From assembly GCA_026988195.1 (NCBI GenBank), contig JALSLS010000440.1, positions 1-7,202 of the forward strand: a stretch of 7,202 nucleotides of DNA, given 5' to 3'. This DNA comes from Methylomonas sp. Its GTDB lineage: Bacteria > Pseudomonadota > Gammaproteobacteria > Methylococcales > Methylomonadaceae. Position 1 is the first letter of the stretch. Every line of letters begins with the position of its first letter. The notes beneath the pieces are model-generated. The model ran no database searches and was not told the DNA's origin. It saw nothing but the letters and a program-made list of their open reading frames with translations. Below are positions 6,301 to 7,202 of this stretch, piece after piece. The position numbers and the translations under genes were made by a program.

Positions 6301-6466
6301 CTTAGGCAACTGGCCATAAATAACCCACCCAGATTGCGCAGATTTTTTGTTTCTGATCAAACTATCTCAAGAGGCGCATAGCCAGCTACGTAACGATTGA
6401 GATGGTTTGAGCAGGGATAAAAAAGCCAGTAAGGTGGGTGGGTTATTTGTTGCTGGTTGCCTTAAG
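6301..6466. repeat. Palindromic element, copy B (short, core deleted)
   Basis: Outer arms 6304-6330 and 6436-6462 pair almost throughout, with a perfect 13-base block AAATAACCCACCC and the outlying GGCAAC/GTTGCC in the same register. Inner arms 6343-6370 and 6397-6424 pair with few mismatches, most of them wobble-compatible. The internal loop is AGATTGCGCAGA on the left and GCCAGTAAGGT on the right. The apex is only 26 bases (6371-6396), including GGCGCATAGCCAGCTACG, so most of the core found in copies A and C is missing. The right end is CTTAAG at 6461-6466, shared with the left end of copy C. Confidence 0.85.
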
Positions 6467-6680
6467 TAACTCGTAATACATAACCTACCCAAATTGTGCA
6501 GATTTTTTGTTCCTGCTCAAACCATCTCAAGAGGTGCGAAGCACATGGACGAGCAAGTGTCGCTTGAAACAAGATACTGGTTGCAACTATAGCCAGCTAT
6601 GTAACGATTGAGATTTTCAGAGTAGGGGCAAAAAGGCCAGCAAGGTGGGTAGGTAGGTTATTTATTACGAGTTTCCTTAG
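6461..6680. repeat. Palindromic element, copy C (full-length core)
   Basis: Outer arms 6468-6489 and 6652-6673 pair at 21 of 22 positions (for example ACTCGTAATA and ATAACCTACC). Inner arms 6503-6530 and 6608-6635 pair with a mismatched patch in the middle. The internal loop again has TTGTGCAGA on the left and GCCAGCAAGGT on the right. The apex (6531-6607) contains the 71-base core, about three quarters identical by hand count to the reverse complement of the core of copy A. The right end, CCTTAG at 6675-6680, supplies the TAA stop of the ATPase remnant read on the minus strand. No convincing gene lies inside. Confidence 0.85.
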
Positions 6681-6886
6681 CACTTATCTCTATTTAGTTT
6701 ACCCGTGGACCAAGTATCCATTTTTCTAAATAAGGGCTTGGCAAATGAATTTTCGATATGGGTAAAATACAAGCGTCCTGTATTAGTAACCACAAAAATA
6801 GAGCTAATATGGTGTAGTAATGCGGCAAAAATCGGATTAAGAAAACCAAATATTGCCAGTGCTAGACCAACAGTATTAAAGCCCAT
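6677..6886 (-). pseudogene. C-terminal remnant of a P1B-type (heavy-metal) P-type ATPase
   Basis: The 69-codon frame reads MGFNTVGLALAIFGFLNPIF, then AALLHHISSIFVVTNTGRLY. This matches the last two membrane helices of metal-transporting P-type ATPases, whose hallmark is NPI-x-AALLH-x-x-SS-x-x-VV-x-N-S-x-RL; here Ser of NS is replaced by Thr. The rest of the pump (metal-binding domains, CPx motif, DKTG phosphorylation site and ATP-binding domain) is absent, and a TGA lies two codons before the ATG. The 3' end runs into palindromic element C, whose terminal CTTA gives the TAA stop. It abuts the recombinase remnant read on the other strand. A non-functional scrap is near certain if the homology is right; no marker shows which metal was transported. 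Confidence 0.65.
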
Positions 6887-7202
6887 GGCTCAAGCGTAAT
6901 TTTGCTGAATAATCCCACTCATTTTTCAAAAGAGCCAGAAAAAGAGACTCTGCAGGTCAATTCTAAAGATAAAGTAGAGGCTTTTTTAACTCACTTAGCT
7001 GTCCAAAGGAATGTTGCGGCCTCCACTCAAAACCAAGCCTTTAATGCTTTGGTTTTTTTATACTCTAAAGTCCTCAACGCACCTTTTGAGGGGGTTCAGG
7101 ACATTGATTTTGGTTTTAAGCAAATAACGATACGTAATGGTAAGGGCTTGTCTGAGCGCGTCACTCCACTTCCTAATAATGTTGAGGCTTTGCTTCGCAA
7201 CC
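6887..7202 (+). pseudogene. Degenerate integron-integrase-like tyrosine recombinase (partial)
   Basis: An open frame continues to the right edge with no ATG or GTG start. Recognisable text begins near 6965: DKVEAFLTHLAVQRNVAAST and QNQAFNALVFLYSKVL, the classic core-binding (SAM-like) domain of integron integrases and related XerC/D enzymes. After LNAPFEGV the frame passes straight to QDIDFGFKQITIRNGKG and ERVTPLP, which belongs to the catalytic domain. In intact relatives roughly 70-80 residues, including the first catalytic Arg, separate these parts, so an in-frame internal deletion is inferred. The Lys of GKG, which lies in the catalytic beta-hairpin, is kept. The N-terminal helix region before residue 6965 is poorly conserved and probably replaced. 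His, Arg and Tyr of the active site would lie beyond the window. No attC array or attI site is visible. Confidence 0.75.

Noticed and set aside
4491..6680. Reading the palindromic elements as integron attC sites, because a recombinase remnant is nearby
   Set aside because: No proper RYYYAAC and GTRRRRY-type core sites were found at the ends, the arms are much better paired than attC, and no cassette genes lie between copies.
6301..6680. CRISPR-like array from repeated text around 6331-6360 and 6491-6520
   Set aside because: Only two units about 160 bases apart, each part of a larger palindrome, with no short regular spacers and no cas genes.
6705..6899. 64-codon plus-strand open frame
   Set aside because: It is the antisense of the ATPase remnant, whose translation matches a known membrane-helix pattern; the plus frame does not.

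Overview
The window looks like chromosomal DNA of an AT-rich gammaproteobacterium. The evidence is a gpmI gene diverging from a yibN-secB-gpsA run, an arrangement familiar from E. coli and its relatives. A predicted membrane c-type cytochrome and a thiol-based ArsR regulator would suit a methanotroph or sulfur oxidiser, but this placement is inference; no ribosomal or other marker gene is present.

Left part (1-2163), minus strand: gpmI (phosphoglycerate mutase) is followed by the first 25 codons of an exported protein, probably EnvC by position. A 468-base divergent intergenic region holds three stem-loops and a candidate ArsR operator.

Middle part (2164-4490), plus strand: an ArsR/SmtB regulator with the cysteine spacing of SqrR/BigR persulfide sensors, a membrane-anchored rhodanese (YibN type, active-site Cys present), the export chaperone SecB and glycerol-3-phosphate dehydrogenase GpsA form a likely operon. 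The glutaredoxin gene grxC, usual between yibN and secB in E. coli, is missing. The first two genes may link reactive-sulfur sensing to sulfur transfer; the last two serve protein export and phospholipid synthesis.

Right of gpsA (4491-5712): a 200-base palindromic element begins directly after the gpsA stop codon and ahead of its likely terminator. A convergent minus-strand gene encodes an unusual membrane protein with one CxxCH haem site.

The last 1.5 kb is a scrapyard. It holds a terminal-inverted-repeat element (5787-5966), a probable 5'-truncated hypothetical gene, two more copies of the palindromic element lying end to end (6301-6466 and 6461-6680), the C-terminal scrap of a P1B-type metal ATPase, and an integron-integrase-like tyrosine recombinase lacking a start codon and its central part. 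The most unusual feature is the palindromic family: three copies with long, internally matched arms, asymmetric internal loops, and a shared 71-base core that is inverted in one copy relative to another and deleted in the third.
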